This document shows, piece after piece, positions 26,512 to 35,103 of a stretch of 64,000 bases of DNA (the stretch's first letter is position 1; each line of letters starts with the position of its first letter). The notes below the pieces were generated by a model, which worked only from the letters and a program-made list of their open reading frames with translations, did not search any database and was not told where the DNA came from. The translations under genes and the position numbers were made by a program. Source of the stretch: Fusobacteria bacterium ZRK30 (GTDB lineage: Bacteria; Fusobacteriota; Fusobacteriia; Fusobacteriales; Fusobacteriaceae); contig CP102405.1 of the NCBI GenBank assembly GCA_024628785.1, positions 1,178,001-1,242,000 on the forward strand, read 5' to 3'.

Positions 26512-27563
26512 TGAATAGAAAATTACAAGGATTATTAGTTCCTATCTTAGCGGTATTTATTGCACTACTTTTAGGGGCAGGAATAATCGCTTATTTAGGA
26601 GAAAATCCATTAACAGCATATTACTATCTGTTTACAGGGGCTTTTGATGGTCAGAGAGCAGTTGCCAGAACACTGTTAGAAGCAACACCTATGATATTTA
26701 CCGGATTATCTGTAATGGTAGCTTTTAAAGCTGGATTATTTAATATCGGAGCTCAAGGTCAAGTTGTAATGGGTGGATTAGCAGCAGCAGCAGTTGGAGC
26801 TTTTGTACACAATATCGGAATAAATAATGTATTTGTAGTATTGATCATAGCAGCAGCAGCAGGTTTTGCCTGGTCAGGAATTGCAGGATGGTTAAAGGCC
26901 AAGTTAGGAGTACATGAAGTAATATCTACTATCATGTTAAACTATATAGCCTTAAACTTTGAGCAATATGGATTAAACTATCCATTAAAAGCTGGTGGAC
27001 CTAATGGACCGAGTCCTCAAACTCCTCCAGTATTTGAAAGCAGCAGATTAGCTATGTTGATGCCTGATACAAAGGTGGCACTTAACGTAGGATTTATCAT
27101 AGCAGTAATAGCTGTGATAATTATCTGGTTTATGTTTGAAAAAACTATCACTGGATATGAAATCAAAGCCGTTGGACTTAATCCTACAGCTTCTGAAAAT
27201 GCAGGAATAAATGTAAAATGGAGAATATTATTTGCCATGGGATTAGCAGGATCGTTATCTGGTTTAGCAGGTGCCGAAAGAATCCTTGGTGGGGTAGGAC
27301 AATATACCTACAGACAGGGAATCATGGGAAGTTATGGTTTTGACGGTATCGCAGTAGCACTGCTGGGTAAGAACACTCCAGTAGGAGCACTATTTGCAGC
27401 TATACTGTTTGCAGCACTGAGAACCGGTGGTAGATCTATGCAGTTTAATACATCTATCCCGAGTCAAATCATAATAATTATTCAGGCTATCATAATATTA
27501 CTGATTGCAGCAGAGAACATGTTCCATGCAATATTAGATAAAAAAAAGAAGGTGAGTAACTAA
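26511..27563 (+). CDS. BMP-type nucleoside ABC transporter, permease 1 (NupP-like)
   Basis: A 350-residue integral membrane permease of the branched-chain/ribose type, with about ten hydrophobic segments. Family segments: FKAGLFNIGAQGQVVMGGLAAAAVG, HEVISTIMLNYIALNF and GYEIKAVGLNPTASENAGINVKW (EAA-like loop). The ATG overlaps the preceding TAA as TAATG; an upstream in-frame start would lie inside the ATPase gene. Confidence 0.9.
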   Translation: MNRKLQGLLVPILAVFIALLLGAGIIAYLGENPLTAYYYLFTGAFDGQRAVARTLLEATPMIFTGLSVMVAFKAGLFNIGAQGQVVMGGLAAAAVGAFVHNIGINNVFVVLIIAAAAGFAWSGIAGWLKAKLGVHEVISTIMLNYIALNFEQYGLNYPLKAGGPNGPSPQTPPVFESSRLAMLMPDTKVALNVGFIIAVIAVIIIWFMFEKTITGYEIKAVGLNPTASENAGINVKWRILFAMGLAGSLSGLAGAERILGGVGQYTYRQGIMGSYGFDGIAVALLGKNTPVGALFAAILFAALRTGGRSMQFNTSIPSQIIIIIQAIIILLIAAENMFHAILDKKKKVSN

Positions 27564-28441
27564 TGTCTATCTTTATAAGTTTAATCTTAGCTACAATCAG
27601 ACAAGCAGCTCCTATATTAATTACGGCAATTGGTGGAATGTTCTCTGAACTTACAGGTGTTGTAAATATAGGACTAGAAGGTATGATGTTGATGGGTGCA
27701 TTCTCAGCAGCAGTAGTTTCATACTATACAGGAAATCCATATGTTGGAATACTTGGTGGAATGATGGCTGGTGGAATCATGGCATTACTTCATGCAATCC
27801 TTAGTATTAAATATAAGGGAAATCAAGTAGTATCAGGGGTAGCGATCAATCTATTCGCTTCTGGATTTACAGTATTTATGTTAAGAGTATTATTCAATCA
27901 ATCTGGAAATACTCCTACAGTACCTAAAACAGCTACATTCTTTGGAATGTCTATAATAGTATTTATAATCTATGCAATTGCCTTTGCATCTCACTGGTTT
28001 ATCTATAAAACAGTATGGGGTCTTAGGATGAGAGCTGTTGGAGAACATCCATTAGCAGCAGATACAGTAGGTATCAACGTATTAAAAGTAAGATATTTTG
28101 GTGTAATCATGTCAGGGCTGTTAGCTGGTCTTGGAGGAGCTTACCTATCTATCGGTGCATTATCACAGTTTACTAAAGAGATGTCGGCAGGTAGAGGATT
28201 TATAGCCTTAGCAGCCTTAGTATTTGGTAAATGGACACCAGGTGGAGTATTAGGAGCAAGTTTACTGTTTGGTTTTGCAGATGCAGGACAGACTTTAATT
28301 CAGCAATATGTAACTGGGGTACCACCTCAATTTATTCAAATGTTACCATACATCCTTACACTATTAGCCTTAGCAGGAGTAGTAGGGAAGGCAGTGGCAC
28401 CAGCTAGTTCTGGAAAGCCATATGATAAGAGTGACGACTAG
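27563..28441 (+). CDS. BMP-type nucleoside ABC transporter, permease 2 (NupQ-like)
   Basis: A 292-residue second permease subunit with about eight hydrophobic segments. GVVNIGLEGMMLMGAFSAAVV and GLRMRAVGEHPLAADTVGINV are characteristic of the NupQ/YufQ branch. Translational overlap TAATG with the first permease. No substrate-binding lipoprotein gene (BMP/NupN) follows or precedes it, so that subunit must be encoded elsewhere. Confidence 0.9.
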   Translation: MSIFISLILATIRQAAPILITAIGGMFSELTGVVNIGLEGMMLMGAFSAAVVSYYTGNPYVGILGGMMAGGIMALLHAILSIKYKGNQVVSGVAINLFASGFTVFMLRVLFNQSGNTPTVPKTATFFGMSIIVFIIYAIAFASHWFIYKTVWGLRMRAVGEHPLAADTVGINVLKVRYFGVIMSGLLAGLGGAYLSIGALSQFTKEMSAGRGFIALAALVFGKWTPGGVLGASLLFGFADAGQTLIQQYVTGVPPQFIQMLPYILTLLALAGVVGKAVAPASSGKPYDKSDD

Positions 28442-28460
28442 AAACCCTCTTCCTTTTTAT

Positions 28461-28485
28461 GGTTTCTCCCTGTGAGGGAGAAACC
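28461..28485 (+). repeat. GC-rich hairpin at the transporter mRNA 3' end
   Basis: Perfect 11-bp stem GGTTTCTCCCT / AGGGAGAAACC with a 3-nt loop, 20 bases after the permease stop codon. There is no T run, and a normal terminator follows 25 bases later, so it may protect the mRNA 3' end. Confidence 0.5.
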
Positions 28486-28509
28486 GAGGCAGGAGATGAG
28501 AGTTAAAAT

Positions 28510-28549
28510 AAAAAAAGCAGTAAATCTAATTAGATTTACTGCTTTTTTT
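28510..28549 (+). terminator. Terminator of the nucleoside transporter operon
   Basis: Forty-base perfect palindrome; the arm is AAAAAAAGCAGTAAATCTAA, and the transcript ends in seven T. Confidence 0.85.
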
Positions 28550-28612
28550 AATGGCAATAAATAAGTTTTTTTGTGGTATACTAAGAGAAAATGATTATAA
28601 AGGAGGCCATTC

Positions 28613-29473
28613 ATGCCATATGAAGGAGCAATATACCGACCACCTAGTGAGAGCAACAGCCTGATTTTACAAGTTACTGTGGGATGTTCCCACAATAGAT
28701 GTACTTTTTGTTCCATGTATAAGGATAAATCATTTCGAATGAAAACTAAGGAAGAGATATTTGAGGATATTGATAGTTATACCAATGATTTTTATACCAA
28801 AGCTTTCCTGGCTGATGGAGATGCAATGTTACTACAAACCGATCTGCTCATTGAAATAATCAGACGGATTAGAATAAAGATGCCGAAGATTAAAAGGGTT
28901 GGGATCTATGCCCACGCCAATAATTTAAAGACTAAATCTGTAGAAGAATTGAAATTACTTCACTCTGAGGGATTGAACATAGTCTATGTTGGGATAGAAA
29001 GCGGCAGTGATAAAATTCTGGAAAAAATAAACAAGGGGATCACTTCCAGTGAGATGGAAAAACAATTGGTAAAAGTCTCAGAGAGCGGGATAAAACTTTC
29101 TATAATGATCATCTCGGGATTAGGAGGCAAAGAATTAACCTATGAACATGCCATAGAATCAGCTAAACTCCTCAGCAAAGTTAAGCCTAAATTTCTCTCC
29201 CTCCTGACTCTGATGCTGGAGGAGGGAACTCAGTTTTATAACGATGTAAAGAGTAATAAAATAGAGTTGTTGAACCCCGAGGAGATCTTATTGGAGACCA
29301 AATTAATGATAGAAAATTTGGAGTTAAAAAATACTATATTTCGGGTAAATCATGCTTCTAACTACCTGAGTTTGGAGGGAGTGCTGAATAGGGACAGGGA
29401 ACGGATTTTAGAAGAGATAAATACAGCTGTAAGAGATAAAGATTACATACCTGAATATTTTAGGAGATTGTAA
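28613..29473 (+). CDS. Radical SAM protein with CX4CX2C cluster
   Basis: A 286-residue radical SAM enzyme. Cys25, Cys30 and Cys33 in VGCSHNRCTFCSMYK bind the 4Fe-4S cluster; the spacing is CX4CX2C rather than the usual CX3CX2C. ADGDAMLL takes the place of the GGE-type SAM motif, and NIVYVGIESGSDKILEKINKG is the usual barrel segment. This branch is widespread in anaerobes without a known substrate. GGAGG precedes the ATG; an extended -10 (TGG-TATACT, 28574-28582) is the likely promoter. No partner gene is adjacent. Confidence 0.85.
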   Translation: MPYEGAIYRPPSESNSLILQVTVGCSHNRCTFCSMYKDKSFRMKTKEEIFEDIDSYTNDFYTKAFLADGDAMLLQTDLLIEIIRRIRIKMPKIKRVGIYAHANNLKTKSVEELKLLHSEGLNIVYVGIESGSDKILEKINKGITSSEMEKQLVKVSESGIKLSIMIISGLGGKELTYEHAIESAKLLSKVKPKFLSLLTLMLEEGTQFYNDVKSNKIELLNPEEILLETKLMIENLELKNTIFRVNHASNYLSLEGVLNRDRERILEEINTAVRDKDYIPEYFRRL

Positions 29474-29509
29474 TTTTTAAATTTAATTTAAAAATTTAGA
29501 TAAAAAAAG

Positions 29510-29538
29510 TTGACAAAATCATAAAATTAAATTATTAT
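29510..29538 (+). promoter_or_regulatory. Promoter of a small transcript
   Basis: Perfect TTGACA, 17-bp spacer, TATTAT; the same arrangement as the 6S-like RNA promoter. A second TATAAT is present at 29586-29591 without a clear -35. Confidence 0.75.
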
Positions 29539-29544
29539 TAAGCA

Positions 29545-29680
29545 TAAGTGAACCAAAATGAAATAAATTGTTTAAAAATTTTATATATAATATAAAAAAG
29601 TAAGATATCTTAGAATATACGATATTAAGTTATTCGAGTCAGATTTACTTCCTCAAGGGAGTAGTCTGACTTTTTTTTTG
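29545..29680 (+). ncRNA. Small terminated transcript: sRNA or leader of the DUF3870 gene
   Basis: About 135 bases between a consensus promoter and a strong terminator, with no open frame beginning at a credible ribosome site. The body is A/T-rich; the only strong structure is the 3' terminator. It could be an independent sRNA (A/T-rich body, terminator as Hfq-independent 3' end) or an attenuated leader of the DUF3870-murI genes, which begin 19 bases after the T run. No known riboswitch consensus is seen. Confidence 0.5.
29637..29680 (+). terminator. Terminator of the small transcript
   Basis: Two-part stem: AGTCAGA / TCTGACT outside and ACTTCC / GGGAGT inside, followed by nine T. Confidence 0.85.
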
Positions 29681-29698
29681 AAAAATAAGGGGGATAAA

Positions 29699-30019
29699 TT
29701 GAAGAAAAAAAATGTATATGTATCGGGGTACGGAAAAGCACATGAAAAATCAGCTATAACAAAAATATATGGAATTTTTGCTCTGGGGATGATAGTAGAT
29801 CCTAATACAGATGAGATCTTAGAAGTGGAAGGATCTTTAGTTTTGGATATAACTAAAAATTTTTTAAAGTGTCTGTTTGTAGGAGAGAAAATCACAGATG
29901 AAAAAAAAATAATTGAAAAGATTAATGATCTATATTTTGGAGCCTCAAAAAAAGCATTTATTATAGCTTATAAGGATGCATTGAGAAGGTATAAGGAGAA
30001 AATTAAATATAATATTTAA
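29699..30019 (+). CDS. DUF3870 family protein
   Basis: A 106-residue cytoplasmic protein of unknown function. The pattern VYVSGYGKAHEKSA...YGIFALGMIVDPNTDEILEVEGSL...YFGASKKAFIIAYKDALRRY fits DUF3870, a family of small proteins in Firmicutes and relatives. Start is TTG six bases after GGGGG; an earlier in-frame TTG sits in the terminator T run. The last gene before murI with a 77-base gap. Confidence 0.7.
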   Translation: MKKKNVYVSGYGKAHEKSAITKIYGIFALGMIVDPNTDEILEVEGSLVLDITKNFLKCLFVGEKITDEKKIIEKINDLYFGASKKAFIIAYKDALRRYKEKIKYNI

Positions 30020-30096
30020 AGTGATTTTATCTATGGATTTTCTAGATGTGGAATGAAAATTTTTATAAAGCTATTACTATAATGGAGGTAGAAATA

Positions 30097-30927
30097 ATGC
30101 ATAAGATCGGCATATTTGATTCAGGGGTAGGAGGATTAACAGTTCTTAAAGAGATTCAAAATATAGTTCCTTTAAGTCATATAGTTTACTATGGAGACAA
30201 TGGAAATGCTCCCTATGGGGATAAAACAGAATTAGAGATAAAGGAACTTTGCTTAAAAATAGGGGAGTTTCTATATGAAAATGAAGTTGATGTCATAGTG
30301 ATAGCCTGTAATACAGCTACTGCAGCATCGATAAAGGCAATGAAAAACAAATTTCCCATCCCTGTCATAGGTGTAATAGAACCTGGAATAAGAGCAGCAT
30401 TAGAAGTTACGCAAAATAAAAATATAGGTGTAATATTAACTCCTGCAAGTGCCAAAATGGGGGCATATAAAAATGTATTTGACTTAGTAGCTCCTAGTGA
30501 TCATTCTCTGACTGAAAAAGGATGTAAACTTATCTGTCCAATGGTAGAAAATGGATGGGAGGATCACTATGGTAATTATCTAACCGATGAAATAATCAAG
30601 CTCTATATAGAACAAATTTCCTCTGAAATAGATACCCTTATCTTGGGCTGTACCCATTATCCTATTGTCGAAAAGAATATAGCTAAATATTTTAAAAAAA
30701 ATATAGTGAATCCAGCCAATGAAACTGCAAATGAACTGTTGAAAAAACTTTCGATGATTAAACCAAAAGATGAAAATAATACCTGTCCAAAGGTTGAATT
30801 TATAGTCAGTGGAGACAGCGAGAAATTCATTGATTTTGCTGGGAAATTCTTGGGAGAAAAGATAGAAAATATATATGAATTAGACCTGCACAAGAAATAT
30901 AAAGAATTATTTTATAACGCAGTATAA
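30097..30927 (+). CDS. murI: Glutamate racemase (copy 1)
   Basis: Produces D-glutamate for peptidoglycan. 276 residues starting at the ATG that follows GGAGGTAGAA (an ATG 17 codons upstream lacks such a site). Both catalytic cysteines are in place: ACNTATAAS and LGCTHYP; the N-terminal FDSGVGGLTVL supplies the Asp-Ser pair. A second, shorter copy lies in the glutamate fermentation region at 59456. This copy, outside any catabolic operon, is the better candidate for the cell-wall enzyme. Confidence 0.93.
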   Translation: MHKIGIFDSGVGGLTVLKEIQNIVPLSHIVYYGDNGNAPYGDKTELEIKELCLKIGEFLYENEVDVIVIACNTATAASIKAMKNKFPIPVIGVIEPGIRAALEVTQNKNIGVILTPASAKMGAYKNVFDLVAPSDHSLTEKGCKLICPMVENGWEDHYGNYLTDEIIKLYIEQISSEIDTLILGCTHYPIVEKNIAKYFKKNIVNPANETANELLKKLSMIKPKDENNTCPKVEFIVSGDSEKFIDFAGKFLGEKIENIYELDLHKKYKELFYNAV

Positions 30928-30966
30928 AAACTTTTGTTTTACCGAAGTCTTACTGTAAAAGATATG

Positions 30967-31000
30967 AAGCTCTCAGGATAAATATTCTGAGAGCTTTTTA
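30967..31000 (+). terminator. Terminator after murI
   Basis: AAGCTCTCAG / CTGAGAGCTT stem with a 10-nt loop and trailing T run. Confidence 0.8.
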
Positions 31001-31209
31001 ACCATATTTAATTTACTTTATACTCCTAAAAAAATACCACTTATTTTGCTTATTTATTCTACTATATCCTTCTATGAAGGGGTAATTTATGGAATTATTA
31101 AGTGTAAAATAAAGGAAAATAAATATAACCTCAGTAATTTATATCAATGGAAAAAATAAATTTCTAAAAAAAATTATCTCAAGTAAAAATAAAAAAATAG
31201 GGGGCAGAT

Positions 31210-32214
31210 ATGAAAAAAATAGGAATTATATTGACTGTGTTGACACTAATATTAAGTGGATGTAATAATAACCAGACTAAAGGGGAAGAAGAAACAGGGA
31301 AGGTAGAAAAAATAACATTAAACCAATTGGAAAACAGGGAAGATATTCTCTATAAAGTAGGAGAAGAAGTGCCATATACAGGATTAGTAATTGGAAACTC
31401 TAGTAAAGGGGTTAATTTAACAGAGAGAAGTTATAAAGATGGGAAATTAAATGGAGAATATATAACTTATTATGAAAATGGAGAGATGAAAGAAAAAGTA
31501 AACTATAAGAATGATGAAGTAGATGGTGAAAAGGTAACTTATTATGAAAATGGAAATAGAAAAAGTGTATCTAATTATCTTGAAGGGGTATTAGAGGGTC
31601 AAAATATCAGATTTTATGATAATAAACAAGAGAGCGAAATAGAAAATTATAAAAATAATAAGTTGAGCGGTGAAAAGGTGACTTATTATAGGGGAGGAGA
31701 AATAAAGGAAAAAAGTAATTATGCAGGAGATAAGTTAGAGGGAGAATATTTGTTATTCTATACAAATGGTCAAATTAAATTAAAAGTAAATTATAAAAGT
31801 GGTGAGGTTGATGGGGATTATATAACCTACTATAAAGATGGTCAGATCAATAATAAAAAAACATATTTAAATAGAAATCTCAATGGGGAAGCTTCGGAGT
31901 ATTATAAAGATGGAAATCTGAGAGTCAAAAAAAATTATAGTAACGGAAAGCTGGATGGAGAATATATAACTTATTATGAAAATGGTCAAATAAAAGATCA
32001 AAGTAACTATGTAGATGGAGAATATGATGGGAAAGATATCTCCTACTATATGACAGGGCAGATAAAAAAAGAAGCAAACTATGTAGAGGGTAAATTAAAT
32101 GGAAAATATACTCGATATTATGAAAATGGAAAGAGAAAATATACTTATAACTACAAAATGGGGATACGAGAGGGAAATAAGGGAAAAGAATCTGCAGAAG
32201 ATATAAAAAAATAA
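31210..32214 (+). CDS. MORN-repeat (YwqK-like) lipoprotein
   Basis: A 334-residue lipoprotein: signal with lipobox LILSGC (Cys19), a polar linker, then about ten repeats of roughly 23 residues built on YYENGxxKxxxNYxxGxLxGE, the MORN_2/YwqK repeat. The repeats predict a long beta-hairpin ribbon. AGGGGGCAG precedes the ATG. Such proteins are abundant in Fusobacteria and often mis-named as antitoxins; no toxin gene is adjacent. Probably an envelope protein; function unknown. Confidence 0.85.
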   Translation: MKKIGIILTVLTLILSGCNNNQTKGEEETGKVEKITLNQLENREDILYKVGEEVPYTGLVIGNSSKGVNLTERSYKDGKLNGEYITYYENGEMKEKVNYKNDEVDGEKVTYYENGNRKSVSNYLEGVLEGQNIRFYDNKQESEIENYKNNKLSGEKVTYYRGGEIKEKSNYAGDKLEGEYLLFYTNGQIKLKVNYKSGEVDGDYITYYKDGQINNKKTYLNRNLNGEASEYYKDGNLRVKKNYSNGKLDGEYITYYENGQIKDQSNYVDGEYDGKDISYYMTGQIKKEANYVEGKLNGKYTRYYENGKRKYTYNYKMGIREGNKGKESAEDIKK

Positions 32215-32225
32215 TAATTTATTTT

Positions 32226-32252
32226 AAAGGAGGTGAAAATCTCCTTTTTTTT
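32226..32252 (+). terminator. Terminator after the MORN lipoprotein
   Basis: AAAGGAG / CTCCTTT stem with an 8-nt loop and eight T. The left arm contains a Shine-Dalgarno-like AAAGGAGG, but no start codon follows at the right distance. Confidence 0.75.
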
Positions 32253-32302
32253 ATTTCTAAATATGATAAAATTAAAAGAAAAATTAGAATTCAGGAGAGA
32301 GA

Positions 32303-33655
32303 ATGAATATAGAATTAGAGAAAAAAAAGATATTGCCACTACTTATAAAATTTTCCATACCATCAACTGTAGCGGTTCTGATAAATATGATATACAACAT
32401 TACCGACAGATATTTTATAGGTCAGAATGTAGGAAGGGACGGGATAGGAGCCTTAGCTATTATATTCCCTATAACTATATTGATAGGTGGAATTGGGATG
32501 TTTTTTGCCATTGGAGGAGCTTCAGAAGCAGGGATAAAATTAGGAGAAAGGGATAAGGATGGAGCCGAAAAGGTCTTAGGGACTACCATATTTTGGATAA
32601 TCATGATCGGTCTCGGACTAACAGCTTTAATTCTTCTGAATTTAACTTCGATTTTAGAAATTTTAGGAGCCAGTAAAAATAATATAGGTTATGCCTATAC
32701 CTACTATGCTTATATAATTCCAACACTTGTACTTCAATTGGTGTTTATGTCCCTCAATGCTTTCATCAGAACAGAGGGAAATCCCATGTTGTCTATGAAG
32801 ATTAATTTGCTTGGAGCAGCTTTAAATACTTTTTTGGACTATATCTTAATTGTAAGATTTGGAATGGGGATAAAGGGAGCAGCCATAGGAACAGCTGCCG
32901 CCGGTGTAGTTCCTGCAGTAATACAGTTATATCACTTTTTCAGGTCGGACATAATAACTTTAAAATTAAAAAATATAAGACCTAATTTAGAAGTGATGAC
33001 GGGGATTGCAAAGATAGGGATAGGGTCATTTTTAAACCAACTCCTAAATGGAATTTCAGTATATATTATGAATATCAAGTTAAACTATTATGGGGGAGAT
33101 CTGGCTATAGCAGCAGTTGGAATAGTATCTACTTCCAGAAATTTTATAAATACAAGTTTTATAGGATTTAACCAGGGGAGACAGCCCATACTATCTTATA
33201 ACTATGGAGCAAAAAAATTTGACAGGGTGAAGGAAACTTTCATATTATCCACAAAGATCACATTTACAGTGGCCTTAACCCTTGTTTTTATAGTTGTAGG
33301 AAATTCAGATACAGTAGCTAGATTTTTTGTGAACGATGAAAAACTTATAGAATTTACAGGTCATGCAATAAGATTGAATCTATTTATGATGGTATCTACA
33401 GCTCTCTACCTGTCAGGTACAAATTATTTCCAGGCAGTGGGAAAGGGGAAAAAAACTACTCAGTTATTGACCATAAGGTTAGCGGTACTGACTATACCTC
33501 TTATATATATATTACCTGTATTTTGGGGGTTAAATGGTGTTTGGCTTGCATTTCCAATTTCAGATACAATAGCTGCAGTAGTTGCTATGTATTTTATGAG
33601 GAAAGAATTTAAGGAAATGAAGAGTAATCCTTCGGTTGAATCGATTTCACTTTAG
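32303..33655 (+). CDS. MATE-family efflux transporter
   Basis: A 450-residue polytopic membrane protein with about twelve hydrophobic segments in two similar halves. The N-terminal IPSTVAVLINMIYNITDRYFIGQNVG and the FNQGRQPILSYNYGAKKFDRVKE segment are typical of MATE exporters of the MepA branch, which use a Na+ or H+ gradient to expel cationic compounds. CAGGAGAGA precedes the ATG. Transcribed alone. Substrate cannot be told from sequence. Confidence 0.92.
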   Translation: MNIELEKKKILPLLIKFSIPSTVAVLINMIYNITDRYFIGQNVGRDGIGALAIIFPITILIGGIGMFFAIGGASEAGIKLGERDKDGAEKVLGTTIFWIIMIGLGLTALILLNLTSILEILGASKNNIGYAYTYYAYIIPTLVLQLVFMSLNAFIRTEGNPMLSMKINLLGAALNTFLDYILIVRFGMGIKGAAIGTAAAGVVPAVIQLYHFFRSDIITLKLKNIRPNLEVMTGIAKIGIGSFLNQLLNGISVYIMNIKLNYYGGDLAIAAVGIVSTSRNFINTSFIGFNQGRQPILSYNYGAKKFDRVKETFILSTKITFTVALTLVFIVVGNSDTVARFFVNDEKLIEFTGHAIRLNLFMMVSTALYLSGTNYFQAVGKGKKTTQLLTIRLAVLTIPLIYILPVFWGLNGVWLAFPISDTIAAVVAMYFMRKEFKEMKSNPSVESISL

Positions 33656-33707
33656 GATAAAAATTATTTTTAAATAATTATTGATATTATGAGAATTTTG
33701 TTTTACC

Positions 33708-33736
33708 TTGTATTTTTACTAAAAAGTAGTTATAAT
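33708..33736 (+). promoter_or_regulatory. Promoter of the GntR regulator
   Basis: TTGTAT, 17-bp spacer, perfect TATAAT. Confidence 0.65.
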
Positions 33737-33797
33737 TATAGATATAAAAATATTAGTTTTTTAAAAATGATTCTTAAAGATAAGAGGATGGTCTGCA

Positions 33798-34436
33798 ATG
33801 AAAAAAAAAATTACAACAGATGAAATATATAATATTTTAAAAGATAGAATTATTCAAATTAAATACGAACCTGGAATAGTTTTAAATGAGGTTGACATTG
33901 GAAATGAATTTGAAATAAGCAGAACCCCTATAAGAGAGATATTCCAAAGGTTAAACAGTAATAAATTACTTAAAATTATACCAAGGTATGGGGCCCAGGT
34001 TTCACATATTGATTTTAAATATATGAAATCAATATTTGAAATAACCAGAGAATTTGACAGCCTTGCCACAAAGCTATGTGTAGATAAAATTTCAGAAGAA
34101 GAAATTTCTAAATTAGGAGAAATATATAATAACCTTCTTCAGTATAATATTGAGGAAGATTATCAAAAAGCTATCTCAGAGGATGAAAAATTTCATAAGA
34201 TAATTTTACATAATTGTGGGAACACATGTCTGGAAGAGATACTTTCAAATTTACATATTCACACTGAACGATTGTGGCACTATTCTGAAGATCATATAGA
34301 CTCAATGGAAATTTTCACCGAAACATTGGGGAAGATCTTAGATGCCATAAAGGAAAAAGATAAAGAAAAAGCAGAAAAATATGCCCGTGAGCATATAGAT
34401 GTTTTTGTTGAAAAAATCAAAAAAGAGATGCTTTAA
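33798..34436 (+). CDS. GntR-family (FCD) transcriptional regulator
   Basis: A 212-residue regulator with an N-terminal winged helix (about 1-70; IGNEFEISRTPIREIFQRLNSNKLLKIIPRYGAQV) and an all-helical FCD ligand domain that contains the metal/ligand His positions (EKFHKIILH, HTERLWHY, ARE-HIDVF). AAGAGGATGG precedes the ATG. It ends in its own terminator 270 bases before grdX and is the likely regulator of the reductase operon; repeated TTGTATA sites at the grdX promoter support this. The inducer may be the substrate of the reductase; inference. Confidence 0.88.
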   Translation: MKKKITTDEIYNILKDRIIQIKYEPGIVLNEVDIGNEFEISRTPIREIFQRLNSNKLLKIIPRYGAQVSHIDFKYMKSIFEITREFDSLATKLCVDKISEEEISKLGEIYNNLLQYNIEEDYQKAISEDEKFHKIILHNCGNTCLEEILSNLHIHTERLWHYSEDHIDSMEIFTETLGKILDAIKEKDKEKAEKYAREHIDVFVEKIKKEML

Positions 34437-34448
34437 ATAAAAATTAAT

Positions 34449-34484
34449 AAAAAAAATCCGAGAATTGTTTCTCGGATTTTTTTT
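34449..34484 (+). terminator. Terminator after the GntR gene
   Basis: AATCCGAGAA / TTCTCGGATT stem with loop TTGT, flanked by A and T runs. Confidence 0.9.
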
Positions 34485-34603
34485 ATTATCCTGGGAATTA
34501 TAAAAAGGTTTAATACATTAAACCTTATAAATACTATGGTTGAAGCCAATATAGGTATTGATTTTATTGACTTTAATTTTGTGAAAAAAAAATCAAAAAA
34601 AAT

Positions 34604-34632
34604 TTGGAGAATATAAATTTGTATAGTATACT
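34604..34632 (+). promoter_or_regulatory. Promoter of the grdX operon
   Basis: TTGGAG, 17-bp spacer, TATACT; expected start near 34639. Seventy bases of leader precede grdX. Confidence 0.6.
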
Positions 34633-34667
34633 CCTGTTATAAGAAAGAAATACAACAAGTATACAAC
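34618..34667. promoter_or_regulatory. Paired candidate GntR operators
   Basis: Two related sites: TTTGTATAGTATACT (34618-34632) covers the -10 element, and the complement of 34653-34667 reads GTTGTATACTTGTTG just after the start point. Both contain TTGTATA and a TATAC core, similar in style to FCD-GntR sites (TNGTNNNACNA). Functional role is inferred. Confidence 0.45.
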
Positions 34668-34705
34668 AGATAAAAAGAAAGTATTTTAAAAAGAGGGGTG
34701 ATTCT

Positions 34706-35065
34706 TTGGGATGCTTAATAGTAAGTAATAATCCAATGGTTAAAGAAAAATTTGATAATGTTTATTTTATTGAAGGCACATCAAGGGAGTTATTGGAAAA
34801 GGTAAGAGATTTGGTTCATAGTGGGAGTGAGTTATTGACTCATCCACTGGGAGCCAGCTTGAGAATGATGTTTTCACCATGTTTTTCTGTAGTAGTTAGG
34901 GAAAAACAAGGGAGTTTAAATTGTTTTCACGCAGAAATCATTGAATCAAGTATTGAAAAATATAATCAGCATATGGGGGTGAGAGAAGAGGATATTAAAA
35001 ATTCTAAAGATTATGCAATCGTTGACTATAAGCTTTTAGAATCTGCACTTGGGGAAATTAAATAA
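34706..35065 (+). CDS. grdX: GrdX family protein
   Basis: A 119-residue protein that in anaerobes accompanies glycine, sarcosine and betaine reductase genes; its function is unknown. The family segments IVSNNPMV near the N-terminus and GSELLTHPLGASLRMMFSPC are visible. Start is a TTG behind GAGGGGTG. First gene of the reductase operon, 38 bases before the pyruvoyl subunit gene. Confidence 0.85.
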   Translation: MGCLIVSNNPMVKEKFDNVYFIEGTSRELLEKVRDLVHSGSELLTHPLGASLRMMFSPCFSVVVREKQGSLNCFHAEIIESSIEKYNQHMGVREEDIKNSKDYAIVDYKLLESALGEIK

Positions 35066-35103
35066 TAATGCAATGTCTTTTTAAAAAATTTGGAGGTGTC
35101 ATT

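Noticed and set aside
31210..32214. MORN-repeat protein as a toxin-antitoxin antitoxin
   Set aside because: The YwqK name comes from one locus; here it is a secreted lipoprotein with no toxin neighbour.
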